From NCBI GenBank assembly GCA_905221605.1, contig CAJNDS010002609.1, positions 323,501 through 342,457 on the forward strand: DNA of 18,957 nucleotides. The letters are read 5' to 3'. Origin of the DNA: Symbiodinium natans. Its lineage: Eukaryota > Sar > Dinophyceae > Suessiales > Symbiodiniaceae. The notes beneath the pieces are model-generated. The model saw nothing but the letters and a program-made list of their open reading frames with translations. It ran no database searches and was not told the DNA's origin. Shown piece after piece: positions 18,281 through 18,957 of this stretch; position 1 is the first letter of the stretch, and each line of letters starts with the position of its first letter. Both the position numbers and the translations under genes were made by a program.

Positions 18281-18498
18281 GGGTTCAGGGTTTTACGCTT
18301 TACGGTGTAGGGTTTTGGGGTTTAATAGAAATTGTATAGGGTTTGTGTCCGGAGTTTTGTCGTGTTTGGGGGGGTTTTGTTTTTTGCTTTTGCTGTAATG
18401 GTTTGGGTTCTGTCGGGTGTGGTGGGGGGTGGGTGGTTTTGGGGTGCTGAGGGGTTGGGGCTGAAAGGCTGGGTTTTGGGGGGTTTTCCCGAATGCCC
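18281..18498. repeat. G/T-rich stretch with telomere-like words
   Basis: One strand is nearly all G and T, with agggtttta, tagggttttggggttta and many runs of four or more G. The words resemble degenerate TTTAGGG/TTTTGGGG repeats but are not in register, so this is not a telomere array as it stands. Confidence 0.6.
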
Positions 18499-18957
18499 GT
18501 GGTGGTGGTCCCGTGGTGGTGGTCCGTGGTCCCGTGGTGTTCGTCGTGGTGGTCCCACAGATCCTTTGGTAGTGGTGGTCTGTCGTGGTGGTGGCGGTGT
18601 CCGTGGTGGTGGTGGTGGTGGTCCCTGGTGGCCGTCGTGGTGGTCCCATGGTGGTGGTCCCATGGTGGTGGTCCCATGGTGGTGGTTGGGTGGCGGTGGT
18701 CCGTGGCGGTGGTCTGCGGTGGTGGTCTCGTGGTGGTGGTTCCGTGGTGGTGGTCCTGTGGTGGTTGTCTCGTGGTGGTGGTCCCGTGGTGGTGGTCTCG
18801 TGGTGGTGGTCCCGTGGTGGTGGTCCGTGGTGGTTGGTCCGTGGTGGTGGTCTGTGGCGGGGGTCCGTGCGGGTGGTTGTGTTGGTGGTCGTGGTGGTGG
18901 TCTCGTGGTGGTGGTCTCGTGGTGGTGGTCTCGTGATGGTGGTCTCGTGGTGGTGGT
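18499..18957. repeat. GGTGGT minisatellite, 15-bp unit, continuing past the window
   Basis: Tandem units close to tcccgtggtggtggt or tctcgtggtggtggt. Perfect 15-base spacing is seen at 18646-18690 (cccatggtggtggt). Units vary in length and sequence. All frames translate into low-complexity Val/Trp or His/Pro/Thr strings, which I do not count as genes. Confidence 0.93.

Noticed and set aside
18293-18936. ORFs rich in Val/Trp (plus) or Pro/His/Thr (minus)
   Set aside because: Low-complexity readings of the GGTGGT minisatellite.
1-18957. tRNA genes, dinoflagellate spliced-leader relics, CRISPR arrays and transposase or reverse transcriptase genes
   Set aside because: Scanned by eye on both strands. 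No B-box with a matching acceptor stem, no recognisable spliced-leader sequence, no spacer-repeat structure and no catalytic motif of a mobile element was found.

Overview
The window looks like nuclear DNA of a dinoflagellate, most like Symbiodiniaceae. That rests on sequence features rather than on a database match. Coding sequence is cut into short exons on the + strand. Intron 5' ends are often GC or GA instead of GT, and most junctions follow an AG|G pattern at both ends. One gene joins a DOT1-like methyltransferase to a Tudor-like domain, and microsatellites fill the introns. Many real exons have no in-frame ATG, so single-frame ORF finding misses them; I built the models by aligning motifs and checking intron phase.

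Layout. (1) 241-1774, +: a DOT1-like S-adenosylmethionine methyltransferase with a C-terminal Tudor-like reader, in about five exons. (2) 1775-3355: no confident gene. (3) 3356-3984, +: a short candidate gene with a degenerate EF-hand-like segment. (4) 3985-6723: mostly unexplained, with one long minus-strand ORF (5261-5926) of doubtful status. (5) 6724-8958, +: a run of exon-like segments rich in charged residues, perhaps one gene, function unknown. (6) 8959-10561: two uncertain ORFs, including a basic Cys-rich one (9672-10106).

(7) 10562-16499, +: the main find, a multi-exon gene with three diverged copies of a four-cysteine module, at least the first and third preceded by Pro/Ala-rich linkers. 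The module was put together here by aligning the three copies. The spacing between cysteines 2 and 3 is exactly 24 residues in all three, and every junction I could resolve inside the modules keeps frame. Large simple-repeat tracts sit in its introns. It ends at a TGA at 16497-16499, one exon after the last module cysteine pair begins to close.

(8) 16500-17470: a short candidate gene with acidic exons. (9) 17471-18957: no gene. This end holds a cluster of 17-bp near-palindromes, a G/T-rich telomere-like stretch and a 15-bp GGTGGT minisatellite that runs off the window.

The genes are not an operon, and no shared pathway is visible. The methyltransferase-Tudor protein should act on chromatin or another nuclear target. 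The four-cysteine protein is best guessed to be secreted or cell-surface, but its N-terminus was not found.
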